Part shown: in pieces, positions 53,571 to 64,000 of the stretch
How positions within the stretch are numbered: position 1 is the stretch's first letter
How the letters are laid out: the number at the start of each line of letters is the position of its first letter
Assembly: GCA_006386115.1 (NCBI GenBank)
Contig: VFIW01000024.1
Span: 310,001 to 374,000, forward strand
Source of the DNA: Globisporangium splendens
Lineage: Eukaryota; Oomycota; Peronosporomycetes; Pythiales; Pythiaceae
Direction: 5' to 3'
Length of the DNA stretch: 64,000 nt
Notes under the pieces: generated by a model
Databases searched by the model: none
What the model was told of the DNA's origin: nothing
What the model saw: only the letters and a program-made list of their open reading frames with translations
Translations under genes and position numbers: made by a program

Positions 53571-54168
53571 GATCGACCACGCGGTCAGCTCGTGACGGTA
53601 GAGCGCGTCGGGGAAAAATGATGCGCCATCGTTGAGCGATCCGATCGTTCATTCTTCCTTTCCCTGCCCCTCCACAGCAACACAGCGGATGCGTCCATCT
53701 CACTTGAGTGACATACTTGAAAATGGCACTCTTCACCAAACTGTGAGATGAGCAGAAGCGCATCGCGGTTCATGATTGGCGAAACAACCAAAAGTGAATC
53801 CTGACAAAGACCGGACTTCAGATGCAAGAAAGAAGCCATAAAAGCACACGTGAGCTGGCACACATTCGACCCTTTGTATCTCGACAGCTAGCTTTCCTCT
53901 CAAGGCGATGCGCTGTCCCATGCGCTCACAGAGTATCCCAACCTTGATCTCACGCCCTTTAGTCTTCACCGTCAGCTGCAAAATGCGGAATGCGCGCATT
54001 CCAAATGATTGATTCTGCAACGAGTCTGCCACACTTCAACTCGTACTTAATCGGAGCGGTACCCTTTTCTCTGACCATCACTCTTCAGAGGAAACCAGTA
54101 TCCAAATCCTCTCAGTCTGCTTCTTCAACGGATCCTGAGCAGCAAGAAGAGAAGTGGAAGGACCGAGT
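53571..54168. promoter_or_regulatory. Shared divergent promoter region of the MFSD1-like pair
   Basis: 598 bp lie between the two start codons of the divergent paralogues. No gene is visible. No obvious shared motif was found by eye. Confidence 0.5.
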
Positions 54169-56134
54169 ATGGAGAAGAGTCAGAAGCGCGTGCGATGGGT
54201 CGTGCTCGTGCTCTCGTGTGTGCTCATGGTCGGCAACTACTACTGCTTCGACAACCCCGCGGCGCTCAAGAGTCAGCTGCAGCAGCACTTCAGCCAGTTC
54301 CCGAAGGAGCGCTACGAGTTTCTCTTTGTACGGCAGCATACAAGCATACCATCGGGCATGCATGATTTGCTTGTGTATTCGAGTGACTCACGAAATTTGG
54401 ATTGCGGTGTGCTTGATGTATAGAACTTGCTGTACACGCTGTATTCGATCCCGAACATCTTGCTCCCGTTCTTTGGCGGTGTGCTCGTGGATCGCTTTGG
54501 CGCGCGGGTGATGCTGGTCACGTTCTCGATCGCGATTCTCGTGGGGCAAATTATCTTTGCGATCGGGTGCTCGACGTACAACTTCAATATCATGCTGATC
54601 GGGCGCACCGTGTTTGGCTTTGGTGGGGAAAGCTTGGGTGTTGCGCAGGGCACCCTCGTTGCTTCTTGGTTCAAAAACAGTGAACTCGGTAAGAATGGAT
54701 TCAAATTGAAATGCAAACGAGATGTTTCCTGTTTTTGTATGATACTGAATGCAACCCTTTTTGGTCAATGTGCTGCAGCTCTTGCCCTCGGCATTAATTT
54801 GAGCGTTGCTCGACTTGGTAGTGTGATCAACAATGAGCTCAGCCCAGCGATCGCACATGCATCCAGTGTATCGGCTGCGCTTTGGGTTGGCGTTGTCATG
54901 TGCATTGTGTCGTTTCTAGCCGTGCTCGTCGTTATCCCGATCGATAAACGAGATGAGCGCACTGCTCAAGCTCTCCGACAAGGCGTCAAATCCACAGCAG
55001 TGACTCAGAGCATCAGCTTTGGTGACATTCGTCACTTCCGTCCAGCGTTCTGGCTGTTAGCGCTCAGTTGTGTCGTTGTGTACGGATGCGTGATCCCTTT
55101 CAACAACGTTGCGAGCAGCTTGCTCATGGAACGTGATTTCTTCAAAGAACCACCAAGTGCGTGTGTTCGCTGCGGTGAAGGCGCCTATTCGGATGATTTC
55201 ATCTGCCCAACGATTGCCCCGGAATGCCCTCCTGTTCCTCCATATTCGTGGCCACTTCCAAAGTTGTCGGCAAACTGCACGATCAAGGACCCAGTGGATC
55301 AATGGAATTGCACAACGACACCGCCATTGATTGACGAAAGCAAGATCAACTGTGACGACGATGCGTGGAAGCATGGACCATTGACGAAAATCTACTGTGC
55401 CAAGAAAGCAGAAGCTGCCGAGAAAGCCGCGACGCCGATGAGTATCCCGTACATCATATCAGCAGTGATTTCACCATTTCTAGGCTTCATGGTGGACCGC
55501 ATCGGTCTTCGCGCGGTGTTGGCGCTCGTCGCCCCGATCTCGCTTACGTTAGTCCACGCCATGCTTGGGTTGACGAACGTGAGTCTGTATATCCCGCTGG
55601 TACTGCAAGGCATCTCCTACAGCGTCTTTGCTGCTGCACTATGGCCGTCAGTCCCATGTAAGTACTGTTGACGGCAATGGAAGGCTGCTTCTTTGATTCA
55701 TATGAGCTAATGCGCTCTGTTTGTGTCGTTGTTGTGTTCTCTTGAAGATATCGTGGAGCCAAAGCACGTAGGAAGCGCCTACGGTGCCATCACGTCTATT
55801 CAAGTACGCCTTTATCGAGCACATGACTGCTTTTTAGTTTATGTTGTTGAAGTGCATGCGCTAATTGTCATTTCGTGGTCAACAGAACGTGGGCTTGGCG
55901 CTTTTCCCGCTGGCAGTCGCTGAAGAATACAATCACGAAGGAAAGTACATTCCAGGCGTGGAAATGCTCTTTGTGACATTTGGCGTGCTCGGAAGCATCG
56001 TGGGCGTGTTGCTCAATATCTTGGATTATCAGAATGGCTCGGTGTTGAACCGCTCCCACCAGTCCAAGAAGACGACGCTGTTCCTGGATGACGAAACCAC
56101 GGACACCGAGTCCTTGCTTTCCTCCGAGTACTAA
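54169..56134 (+). CDS. MFSD1-like major facilitator transporter B
   Basis: Five exons (54169-54327, 54424-54688, 54779-55657, 55748-55803, 55886-56134) give 535 residues; the start is the ATG in GTATGGAG. The intron positions match those of paralogue A, except that A has one additional intron after its second exon. Same family features: MVGNYYCFDNPAALKSQL, LYSIPNILLPFFGGVLVDR, GRTVFGFGGESLGVAQGT and NLSVARLGSVINNELSP. The Cys-rich luminal insert (CVRCGEGAYSDDFIC) is also present. The last residues are acidic with Ser/Thr and a dileucine (DTESLLSSEY), a possible endolysosomal sorting signal. The third intron position sits in an ORF that stays open (90 bp, no stop), so retention would not break the frame. 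Confidence 0.85.
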
Positions 56135-57691
56135 GGAGAAGGTACTGTACTGTACTTGCATTGGTTGCATGCAATGTTGTCAGATTTTCCACCAAAGATT
56201 CCAGGCACAAGAGAGAAAGGAAAAGCATAAAATGAAGCAAGTGCCTTGTGAACTGAAGCTGCATGCCACTCGAGAGTCGGCATCACTGCTGTACCGTAGT
56301 ACAAAATCAACCCACGCTTTGCACCAGAAGACGAAGATTTGGGTTGGGCTGGGTTGCAATGGCGTCAATACTGGCCTTCTGCGAAATCAATATTGCCGCT
56401 TGCAGCACTGAACGCAGGACTCTGAGCTGCACCCATCTGTTCCGTCAGGATCGAGGATGCTCCTCGACGCCCACTCCACTCGCCACTCACTCACTTGCGC
56501 ATTCCTTTTTCCATTGCCATATCAGTCAGCCACTGTGTGTGATTTCAAGCCAGAAAAAAACAAACGAGCCGCTCGAGCCGACACAAATAAGCTCTCTCCC
56601 AACAAGTGAACAACCTGACTGCCGGTACAGTACGAGTTGAGGATGTGACTTCCTGGGAGTCGTAAATGTGTCGAAGATCCAGTGGCGACTCGACTTTTCT
56701 ATCTTTATGCTGGATAATGGAGACTGCGTGAGGTGGTCATTTGGCCATCACTGTTTTCGGCACCATGCAACCATCCGCAGCGTAAACGGTTGTCTATCTT
56801 GAAGGAGAGCGGCGCTGCTGCTTGGTGAGTGAACGTGCGTTTGCCACTGGTGCGGGCATCTCATGCGATCCGATGAAGATACTTTTGGACCGCGATGGCA
56901 TGTTAAGAAACCCTTCCGGGCATGACGAGCGCTGTTCGTTTGCTGCATTTCTGTGCAGTTTGTCCCCTCGAGCGCGAACTGACGAGCGGATTGCCCCAAA
57001 GTGCAGAATCGGGCTTCGTTGTCGTTGTCGTCGGAGTTGTCTTCAGTTGAGTTACTCATTCGTGTTACTCACTTCTTTCCGCCCCCGTGGCAGTGCAACG
57101 GCATTCAGTGGTGGCGAGTCACTGGTGGAGTGCTCCTCCCCGAATCGCACAAGCGACGCTCGCTTTCGTCGCTTCGGCGTGAGTAGTTCCCCCCTTACGC
57201 TCTGCTTCCTTGTGCTCCTCTCACGACCTGGTGGGTCACGAAACAACAATCCATCGACCGAAAAGATCCGGCCAAGTGTGAGTAGCGCCTTACAAGCGAT
57301 AAGGAGGGACCATCCGACTGCCAAAGTTGATATCATACACACTCACAAACTGACGATAATGAGGTGTGGTTGACTACCCGGTAGTCTATTCGAGCCGCAT
57401 TCGAGTTCTGTGTAGGGCTCGGGAGGGGAGAGGCTGGCGAGCTGGCCACCTCGCCTCCGTCCTTACAACAGCCCACACTCGTACAGTACGGCCAGGCGGC
57501 AGGCAGTCCAAGAAGAAAGCGGCGAAGAACGAACGCACACCCTCGCGCGCTTCCTCGTTCCCCGCTTCCCTTCTATTCACTTTGCGCGCGGCCGACTGCG
57601 TTCTGTTCCTCCTCTGCTTTTCCCTCTCTTTCCCCCGTCCCCTCTGTGTGTGTGAGAGGACACTCGCCGACCTTCAACTCCCGACGACACC
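56135..57691. other. Intergenic region upstream of NEK kinase
   Basis: About 1.55 kb with no convincing gene. ORFs up to 183 codons occur (for example 56822-57373) but lack family features. The last ~300 bp is CT-rich and probably promoter or 5' UTR. Confidence 0.55.
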
Positions 57692-59924
57692 ATGGACGCG
57701 TACGAGCAGGTGAAAGTGATCGGCAAGGGCTCGTTCGGCGTCGTGACGCAGATCGTGCGCAAGGCCGATGGAAAGGTGCGTCTTGTTGGCTGGCAAATAT
57801 ACGAATAGCGAGAGGGCGGCGGCGTGTACACGTGTGCATGTCTGCCGCTCCCCGCGATTTGCATTCTGCGGCGCGCGCTGTGTGTGTGACGTTCTGACGA
57901 TGAGATTTGTGTAGGCGCTTGTGTGGAAAGAAGTGAACTATGGCCAAATGAGTGAGAAGGAGAAGCAGTTGATCGTCAGCGAGGTGCGTCATTGTTGTGC
58001 TTCTGAGTTGATGAGACAAAGTTGAACGTCGGTCTTCGCGCCGACAGTGGGTGACTGCGTGAGTCAGTTGAGTAATCGGACGCTTCTGTTGGCAATGCAG
58101 GTGAACATCCTGCGCGAGCTGCGCCACCCGCACATCGTGCGGTACCTCGATCGTGTGATCGACAAGCAAGCCACCAAGATCTACATCGTCATGGAGTACT
58201 GTGAAGGCGGCGATCTCAGCCAGTACATCAAGCGCAAGAAGCGCGAAGGGTGAGTCTACTTTCGAAGGGAAACTCAGGCAATGGGGGCATATCAACTCAC
58301 CACTGTGGTTCTTATTCTACTCTCACGGGTGAACAAACAGTTCCTACATTGAAGAAGGCTTCATTTGGCACATTTTCACACACATCTTCTTGGCGTTGAA
58401 AGAGTGCCATCGCCATCGCGAGGGCAATGTGATTCGTCCGATTCTTCATCGTGATATCAAGCCCGGCAACATCTTTCTGGACTCCAACGTATGAATGCTC
58501 TTGATCCTCTTTATGTTGTCCTTTCGTCGCACTAATTGCTTGTATCTCCTTTTTGCAGAACAATGCGAAACTGGGCGATTTCGGTCTCGCCAAGGAGTTG
58601 AGCAGCGAGTCTCGATTCGCGCAAACCAATGTCGGTACTCCGTACTACATGAGCCCAGAAATGGTGAACGAAATGACGTACGACGAACGATCAGACATTT
58701 GGGCATTGGGGTGCCTTTTGTACGAAATGGCGACACTGGCGTAAGTAAATGTGCCATTTAGCAATGCGCTTATTTGGTGACCGAACTAATCATCCTTGTC
58801 TACAAATGTGCGCAGTCCTCCATTCGATGCGACGAACCAACTCGCGCTGGCGAAGAAGATCAATGCTGGCAAGTTCACGCGCATCCCTCAGCAATACTCG
58901 GAAGGACTGTTCCAAGTCATCCGATGGATGCTGCACAGACAGCGTTCGCGACGACCTCGCATCGAGGACTTGGAGCGAGTACCTCAGTTGCAGCAGCGAT
59001 TGCGCGCGTACGCAGCAGCGAATGCTCCATCACCAGAGCAGCAGCTGCAAGCCACGTACAGCCAGAAGATGAAGGAGCTCTTAGCGATCGAAGAAGACCT
59101 GCGTCGTCAAGAAGCAGCGCTGATTGCTCGCGAAAAGAAACTCAAAGGTGTGTACACCAGCGTCTCCTTTGTGATTTTAGTGCTGATTGCTTGTCAGCCT
59201 CTAACGTTTTTGATCGTGCATGATACAGAGCTCGAGATGGACTATGTTCGCCGTGAGGCCGAGCTCAAGAAGCGTGAGCAGATGTAAGTGAGCTGCTGCT
59301 GCTGCCGAGAGGGGATACTGAATGAAAGTAGTTGTACTCAAACGTGTGTCGCCTTTATTAAATAATATAGCGCCGACATGATGTCCAGAAAAATGCCATA
59401 CAACCCGACTAAGGTGTCTTCTCCCACGACTTCGGATGGCTCCAACTCTAGCGCAGACAATAACTACAATAACAGCGGACCGTCGAGCCCAAGACGAAAA
59501 ACGCCCGAGTTCGGTAACAACTCGGGAAGCCCTGGACGCAGCGGTCGAGGCATGCATAGCTTAGCGGAATACCATCAAGATTTCCAGTTGAAGATGACTC
59601 AGCAGCAGCAGTCGGCGGAAGAGCCCAGCCCTGCGAGCGGCTCGAGACCGCGAGTCTTTCTCCACAGTAACAGCGACTCTGCCTTGAGCAGAAGTGGTGG
59701 ATACGCAAAGCCAGGCAGTGCAAGCCCGGGCTACTACCCAGCTGCTGAACCTGGAAGCCTCCCGTCCGGATCCTTGCCTCGTCAGCGAGACACCCCTGAA
59801 CAAGTGGTTAGCATCGTAAGTGACGCACTTGTCGTATTTCTGAGTTGTCGTGAGTTGCTTTTTGCTCATGAATGCTTGCTTGTGCTGATGTGTTTAGATG
59901 AAGGGCTTGTGGAAGAAGAACTAA
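57692..59924 (+). CDS. NEK-family serine/threonine kinase (NEK2-like)
   Basis: Nine exons (57692-57775, 57915-57983, 58101-58249, 58341-58488, 58559-58740, 58816-59147, 59229-59283, 59371-59815, 59898-59924) give 496 residues with consistent phases. The kinase domain spans about residues 1-265: GKGSFGVV, WKEV with the ATP-binding Lys (~32), HIVRYLDRVID, MEYCEGGDLSQYI, HRDIKPGN (~137), GDFGLAKEL (~157), GTPYYMSPE and SDIWALGCLLYEM. A coiled coil (~300-375, LLAIEEDLRRQEAALIARE) follows, then a disordered Ser/Pro-rich tail. This layout is that of NEK2-type mitotic or ciliary kinases. The last coding exon is only 27 bp (MKGLWKKN); failure to remove the last intron would instead give a different tail ending at 59971. 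Confidence 0.9.
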
Positions 59925-60377
59925 GGCGGCAGTCCCAGTTCTCCCCTCAAGCAGCAGCACGCGGATGGTGATGGCAAACAGTAAAAGTATTACTTAATTT
60001 TGTTTACGGTTAAGGAAGAAAAAAAGTCTCGCAGCGACGAAATGCGCTCCAGGCGGCCATTCCGTCGTTGAGAGGAGCAACAAAGAATGGCAGCAGCAGG
60101 GTCGTCCCATTTGTACAAGAGAGAAAGACGCAAACCAACAGAAAAAAAAAAAGAAACCAATTAGAGAAGACAAGCAAGCAGACGGAGAAGGTGCAGCTTT
60201 GACACATGCATGAGAATCAATTTAGATATTCCGAAAAGCCGGCTTTGCGTTTCTCGTTCGCGGCATTGCATTTTTCTCGTTCCAGACCGATCAGCATGAG
60301 AACAAGAGTGGGATTCTTTCCATGGTTTATGCCAGCGTGTGAACTCAACAAAAAATTAGAAACCTCATGTGCATTCG
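59925..60377. other. Convergent spacer
   Basis: Tail-to-tail spacer between the NEK and RING genes; no feature was recognised. Confidence 0.6.
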
Positions 60378-61445
60378 TCACTCTTTGCTGTCGTGCGACT
60401 CCTTCGGCTCCACTCGGATTTGCAACAGCGCCTCCACGCGCGTTCGGCAGATTGGGCACGTGCTCGAGTTCTTCCGCAGCGCCTCGGCGCATTCACTACA
60501 GAGGCACATGTGGCGGCACGGCAGCACCGTCGTGTTCCGCGGTTCGCACATGCAAATGATGCACTCGGCTCCGTCGGGGATATCGATTTCGTCCAGTCCG
60601 CCGCCTGTCTTTTGATCCCCAGACGCTTCGCCATCGACATTGCCACTGTTGTCCATCTTTGGAGCTGCTGCCAACGATCCGTCGATACCGTAGATCTCCT
60701 GGAGCTCGTAGGTCAAGCCTTCGACCTGGACTTTCTGCTTGAGCATCTTGACGGTCCATGCGTCGCTCGCGTTCTTGAGGAACGTGCAGAACGTCGACTG
60801 CGACTGCGGGTTCGCATCGCTGCCCAGCACCTCCAGCACAACGATGAGTGGAAATCGCAGACTCCCCTCTTTATACACGAGCTCCGATGCCTGGAACGCG
60901 CTGAAGTCGAACAGCTCCTTTTGCGCCTGCTTGTGGTCCTCGCCGCTCTTTGAGACGGCGTCTTCGAGGCTGAATTTCTGTGCGAGTCCCTCGGGGAACT
61001 CCTGCGTGGCCACAGACGTGTCTTTCCTTTGAAGAGCGTACGTGGAGCACCCGGTCTCATCGTCAATCGTCTCCAAGCCCAAGAGATACACGAGCACTCG
61101 GCAGGGTTTCGTCGCGTCAAACTGGAACTCGAGGCTGTATTTCTCCGGGTGCTCAGCCGTGGGCACGAGCTTGAGCGTGCTCTTCTTCAGGTTCACGTGG
61201 TTCTTGACCGTGCGCGTCTGCTGCATCTCGGGCACCTCCTTCGGCACCATCGCCTGATTCGACATGAAACCCATGTCGGGCCGCCCGCGGCTCAGGTAGA
61301 GCGCCTGCAGTTGCGCGGGTGTGTACTCGGTGTGGTGGCCCGCCGCGGCACCGTGCTGCGCACCCACGGGCCCGCCATACAACGTGCCGTTCGGGTTACG
61401 ACGCGCGCTGTGGTTCCGGCGCTGCACGCTGCCCGTGTGGCCCAT
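60378..61445 (-). CDS. Mahogunin/LUL-type RING E3 ubiquitin ligase
   Basis: A single exon of 355 residues. The start at 61445 gives MGHTGSV, with Gly2 and a small residue at position 6, a candidate N-myristoylation site as in plant LUL proteins; an upstream in-frame ATG at 61502 would bury it. Residues ~85-260 form the conserved region found before the RING in MGRN1, RNF157 and LUL ligases (VKNHVNLKKSTLKL; YSLEFQFDATKPCRV; LRFPLIVVLEVLG; QKVQVEGLTYELQEIYG). The C-terminal RING (~295-340) is C3HC4: CIICMCEP, LPCRHMCLCSEC, CPICR, with all eight zinc ligands. It should transfer ubiquitin from an E2; the substrate is unknown. Confidence 0.9.
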   Translation of the reverse strand: MGHTGSVQRRNHSARRNPNGTLYGGPVGAQHGAAAGHHTEYTPAQLQALYLSRGRPDMGFMSNQAMVPKEVPEMQQTRTVKNHVNLKKSTLKLVPTAEHPEKYSLEFQFDATKPCRVLVYLLGLETIDDETGCSTYALQRKDTSVATQEFPEGLAQKFSLEDAVSKSGEDHKQAQKELFDFSAFQASELVYKEGSLRFPLIVVLEVLGSDANPQSQSTFCTFLKNASDAWTVKMLKQKVQVEGLTYELQEIYGIDGSLAAAPKMDNSGNVDGEASGDQKTGGGLDEIDIPDGAECIICMCEPRNTTVLPCRHMCLCSECAEALRKNSSTCPICRTRVEALLQIRVEPKESHDSKE

Positions 61446-61842
61446 TGCGATGGATCGATGCGCGTGGAGAATGCGAGCGAAGATGGCCGTGTGGCAAATC
61501 AAGAAATATCCATTTGGTGCAACCAGATGAACCTATTTTTATGCTAGGTGGGATACTGCTTGTACATGTTGAGGGATGCACTGTGATCACTCGAATAGTA
61601 GGCTGTATGCTTGTGAGCACAGTATTCACTCTTTAAATGTTCGATGTGGAAGAGTGTCTAAATTAATGCGTAATGTACCCATTCGTCGAAGAGCTCACGC
61701 AATGAAGGAATGGAATCCAGTCCGACAGAATGATTTGTGCATAATTTCTCGTTTAGACTCATAAACCAACCAAGGCTACCTCAGCAAATGAGTGTGCCGT
61801 CCTATTGTATGTGTAGTATGTGCAGCGCGCTTTTTTCTTTTT
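61446..61842. other. Spacer between RING and channel genes
   Basis: Upstream of the RING gene and downstream of the channel gene on the same strand. No coding feature was recognised. Confidence 0.6.
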
Positions 61843-64000
61843 CTAGTACTTGCTCGATCTATCCACGAGCGTGAACTTCATCGCGAGCAGCGTCTTGAGC
61901 GTCTCCTTGGCGATGTTGATGTCGTATTCTTTTTCTTCGTCCGTCAAAAAGATGTACGGCACGAGGCACGGATGTTTCTTGGCCTTATCGTCTCGCTGGG
62001 GGCCGTACGTCCATCCTTCGTCCATTCGTCCTTTCGCCCACACTTCGTGCGCATTCTCCGAGAGCAAGTCGACGAGACGGATGAGTCGAGGTGGCAACTC
62101 GATGTTCATCGTGTCAATCGGCAACGGACGGTACACTTCTTTGTTGTTTTCACCGTAGGTCGTGAAGTAGGGTGAGTCCTCCATGAGGCTATTACGGCGG
62201 AAGCTCATCGCCTCCCGCAGAAGCGCCGGCACGGGTTTCTTGCCCTTGGTCTCAGTAGCAGCGCACTCGTCGCCACCCGCTGTGCCGTTCGACGAGACAG
62301 ACGAAGGAATGCTGTTGAGAGAAGGCTTCGCCGTGGAACCGAAGCCGTCGTCCGACATCATCGACGCTGACCGCGAGAGGGTATCTTGGAAACTGCCCGA
62401 GTTGTTGAGTCGCACGATCGTGTAGTTCATAAACGCGATCGTCTTCAGCGTCTCCAAAGACGACCGGTAGTCAAAAGCCTGCTCCTCGACCGAGAGCAAC
62501 TTGTACGGGATCAGGTTCGGATGTCGTTTCTTCGAGTCGTTTCGTTCAGGTCCATACTGCCAGCCCTGCTTGAGTCGCTCCAAGGCCCACATGTCGTGGC
62601 AATTCCGAGCGAGCATGTCGCCCAAATACTCCAATGGACCCAACTCCACTGTCGACGTGTCCACAGGCTTTGGACGGTAGTTGTGACCTTCTTTCTCTCG
62701 CGACGGCATATCGATCAAGCACTTGCGGAAGCGGTACATCACTTCCAATGCCTCGTGGCGTACCTCCGCCTGAGTGCACAAACGCTTCCGCTTGTCCTTG
62801 CGCAAGTACAGATCAAGCATGCGATACACTTCGTCGTAACGAAGACTCGATCGTCCGTCAGCGCGCACGCTCTCAAAGAGCAGCCCAAGGTGATAGTCGT
62901 CCACCAATTGCGACTTCGAGTAGTTCCACAGCTTGATCGCGCGCTGCAGCCCCATGCGTAGTTCCTTGAGGAAACTGCGGAACACGTGGAACGCAAAGAT
63001 CTGCCATGGGATCCGCAACTTCTCTCCTCCGAGGAGCTCCAAGATGCGCTCTCGAGGCGCTTGGGTATCAGCATCAAAGTCGCTTTCGTCAAACGATTCC
63101 GCTGACAGCGACCGCAGACTGAGCGGTTTTCGGAGACTACGTCGGCTGCCACTGCTGCCTCCTTCATCGTTGTCGAGCACGACGCACTCCACCGAAAGAT
63201 TGTTGTGACGAATCACCTTGAGCGCAAGTCCGTCGCCAAGCAGCGAGTCGCCCTTCAACCGAATCGTGATGCCAATCGGGATCATCTCCTTGATCGTCTT
63301 GTGGTCGAAATTCTCCGACAGCCGGATGTGCGTCACCATCTTGTCTCTTGTGACCGTGTGAGTCATGTGGTTCTTGCGATCGCCAAAGTTGATGCGACGA
63401 TCAAACTTCATGCCAAAGCGAAGCAGCGCAACGACGCGCCATACAGCGCCACGAAACAGCTTCTTGGCACGCTGTCGCGTCTCTTCCTGATCGACCAAGT
63501 TCGTCGAGATCAAGCGCACTTGCTGCTTCGGGATCAACCGAATCACTTCGTTTTTGTTGGCAACCACGGTCGGCGAACACGCGCGCAGGTAGTTTCGCAC
63601 ACGCGTGAGCACATCATATTCGATATCTTCGCCGCTTCCGTCATCGTTCTTGGCCGACTCGTAGTACTCGGAGAGAATCGCGACAAACATGTTCACCAAA
63701 ATCTGGAACACGAGCACGACAAACGTGCCGATAAACACAGGCGCCAAGCGTGGATTCGCTTGACTCAGCCGCGCATAGTCCATTTCGCCAGCGAGCATCT
63801 GGAAGCAGGATCCGTACGATTTCCCAATCGTGGAAAACTCTTCGAGCGCAAACCCAAACGCGTAGCTGCCCATGGCCGAGTACCCAAGGAAAATCAAGTT
63901 GAAGATCACCAAGAAACCCATCAGGTCGCGCATCGCCATGCCGAGCACACGCCAGAGCAGGTTCAGCGTCGAGTTCATACGCAGGAACTTGAATACCTTG
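61843..64000 (-). CDS. Polycystin-type cation channel with two C-terminal RyR domains (5' partial)
   Basis: The open frame runs off the right edge of the window, so the N-terminal part (voltage-sensor-like helices and polycystin domain) is missing. The visible ~719 residues contain the last pore region: LMGFLVIFNLIFLGYSAMGS (S5), FSTIGKSYGSCFQMLAGEMD (pore helix and filter) and FVVLVFQILVNMFVAILSEY (S6). This pattern fits the PKD2/TRPP group. A long cytosolic segment follows with basic and Ser-rich parts. Near the C-terminus are two RyR domains: NCHDMWALERLKQGWQYGPE and NAHEVWAKGRMDEGWTYGPQ, each followed by HP.L(I/V)PY and a helix. RyR repeats are known from ryanodine and IP3 receptors and a few channels. 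The protein ends LVDRSSKY. Confidence 0.85.
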   Translation of the reverse strand, partial: KVFKFLRMNSTLNLLWRVLGMAMRDLMGFLVIFNLIFLGYSAMGSYAFGFALEEFSTIGKSYGSCFQMLAGEMDYARLSQANPRLAPVFIGTFVVLVFQILVNMFVAILSEYYESAKNDDGSGEDIEYDVLTRVRNYLRACSPTVVANKNEVIRLIPKQQVRLISTNLVDQEETRQRAKKLFRGAVWRVVALLRFGMKFDRRINFGDRKNHMTHTVTRDKMVTHIRLSENFDHKTIKEMIPIGITIRLKGDSLLGDGLALKVIRHNNLSVECVVLDNDEGGSSGSRRSLRKPLSLRSLSAESFDESDFDADTQAPRERILELLGGEKLRIPWQIFAFHVFRSFLKELRMGLQRAIKLWNYSKSQLVDDYHLGLLFESVRADGRSSLRYDEVYRMLDLYLRKDKRKRLCTQAEVRHEALEVMYRFRKCLIDMPSREKEGHNYRPKPVDTSTVELGPLEYLGDMLARNCHDMWALERLKQGWQYGPERNDSKKRHPNLIPYKLLSVEEQAFDYRSSLETLKTIAFMNYTIVRLNNSGSFQDTLSRSASMMSDDGFGSTAKPSLNSIPSSVSSNGTAGGDECAATETKGKKPVPALLREAMSFRRNSLMEDSPYFTTYGENNKEVYRPLPIDTMNIELPPRLIRLVDLLSENAHEVWAKGRMDEGWTYGPQRDDKAKKHPCLVPYIFLTDEEKEYDINIAKETLKTLLAMKFTLVDRSSKY

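Noticed and set aside
1..64000. CRISPR array, rRNA or prokaryotic mobile island
   Set aside because: No regularly spaced repeats, no rRNA-like conserved sequence, and genes are split by eukaryotic introns throughout.

Overview
The window reads as nuclear DNA of an oomycete (Phytophthora/Pythium/Peronospora type); this is inference. The genes are closely packed and mostly intron-poor. The introns I could place are short (about 68-120 bp) with GT(A/G)NGT donors and YAG acceptors. The architectures fit oomycetes: a very long PX-transmembrane phospholipase D, a dysferlin-PH-phosphoinositide kinase fusion, a polytopic leucine-rich-repeat membrane protein, a Crypton tyrosine-recombinase element, and MULE transposases joined to an Ulp1 protease. 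No rRNA, tRNA, CRISPR array or prokaryotic operon was recognised.

Layout. 1-4016 is most of a MULE element: spliced DDE transposase, SWIM finger and Ulp1-like C48 protease, with a small convergent coiled-coil ORF and a recurrent 14-bp palindrome (AAGTTGCGCAACTT). 5054-8721 encodes a DysF-PH-Fab1-like kinase and 8988-10466 a two-DEP protein. 11856-14559 is a neutral ceramidase, followed about 20 bp later by a coiled-coil gene (14580-18344). 19727-24940 is a PX/TM phospholipase D. With the PIP kinase and the ceramidase, this stretch holds three lipid-signalling or lipid-modifying enzymes. 25329-27311 carries an unrecognised gene and an MSS51-C-terminal-like gene. 27711-29647 is a decayed Crypton. 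30586-33938 holds a nucleoredoxin-like protein, an unrecognised small gene and a mitochondrial family III CoA-transferase.

34044-35898 is a polytopic LRR membrane protein with two apparent frameshifts, plus a C-terminal-only relict at 36593. 37396-38068 is a small gene with a PP1-docking-like motif. 38476-43460 holds two tandem BRCT genes whose last ~560 bp of coding sequence is almost identical while the rest is unrelated. 43686-46617 is a multi-PDZ protein with a PH-like tail. 47355-48898 is the mitochondrial processing peptidase beta subunit. 49721-50607 is a decayed MULE. 51594-56134 is a head-to-head pair of MFSD1-like transporters. 57692-59924 is a NEK kinase in nine exons, 60378-61445 a mahogunin/LUL-type RING ligase, and the window ends inside a polycystin-type channel with two C-terminal RyR domains.

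Most of the genes look like unlinked housekeeping and signalling functions rather than one pathway. The most unusual items are the BRCT homogenisation tract, the polycystin-RyR fusion, the DysF-PH-PIP kinase fusion and the palindrome that recurs in frame inside the MULE transposase. I did not find a convincing new multi-gene system. Exon boundaries were worked out by hand from splice motifs and reading-frame phase.
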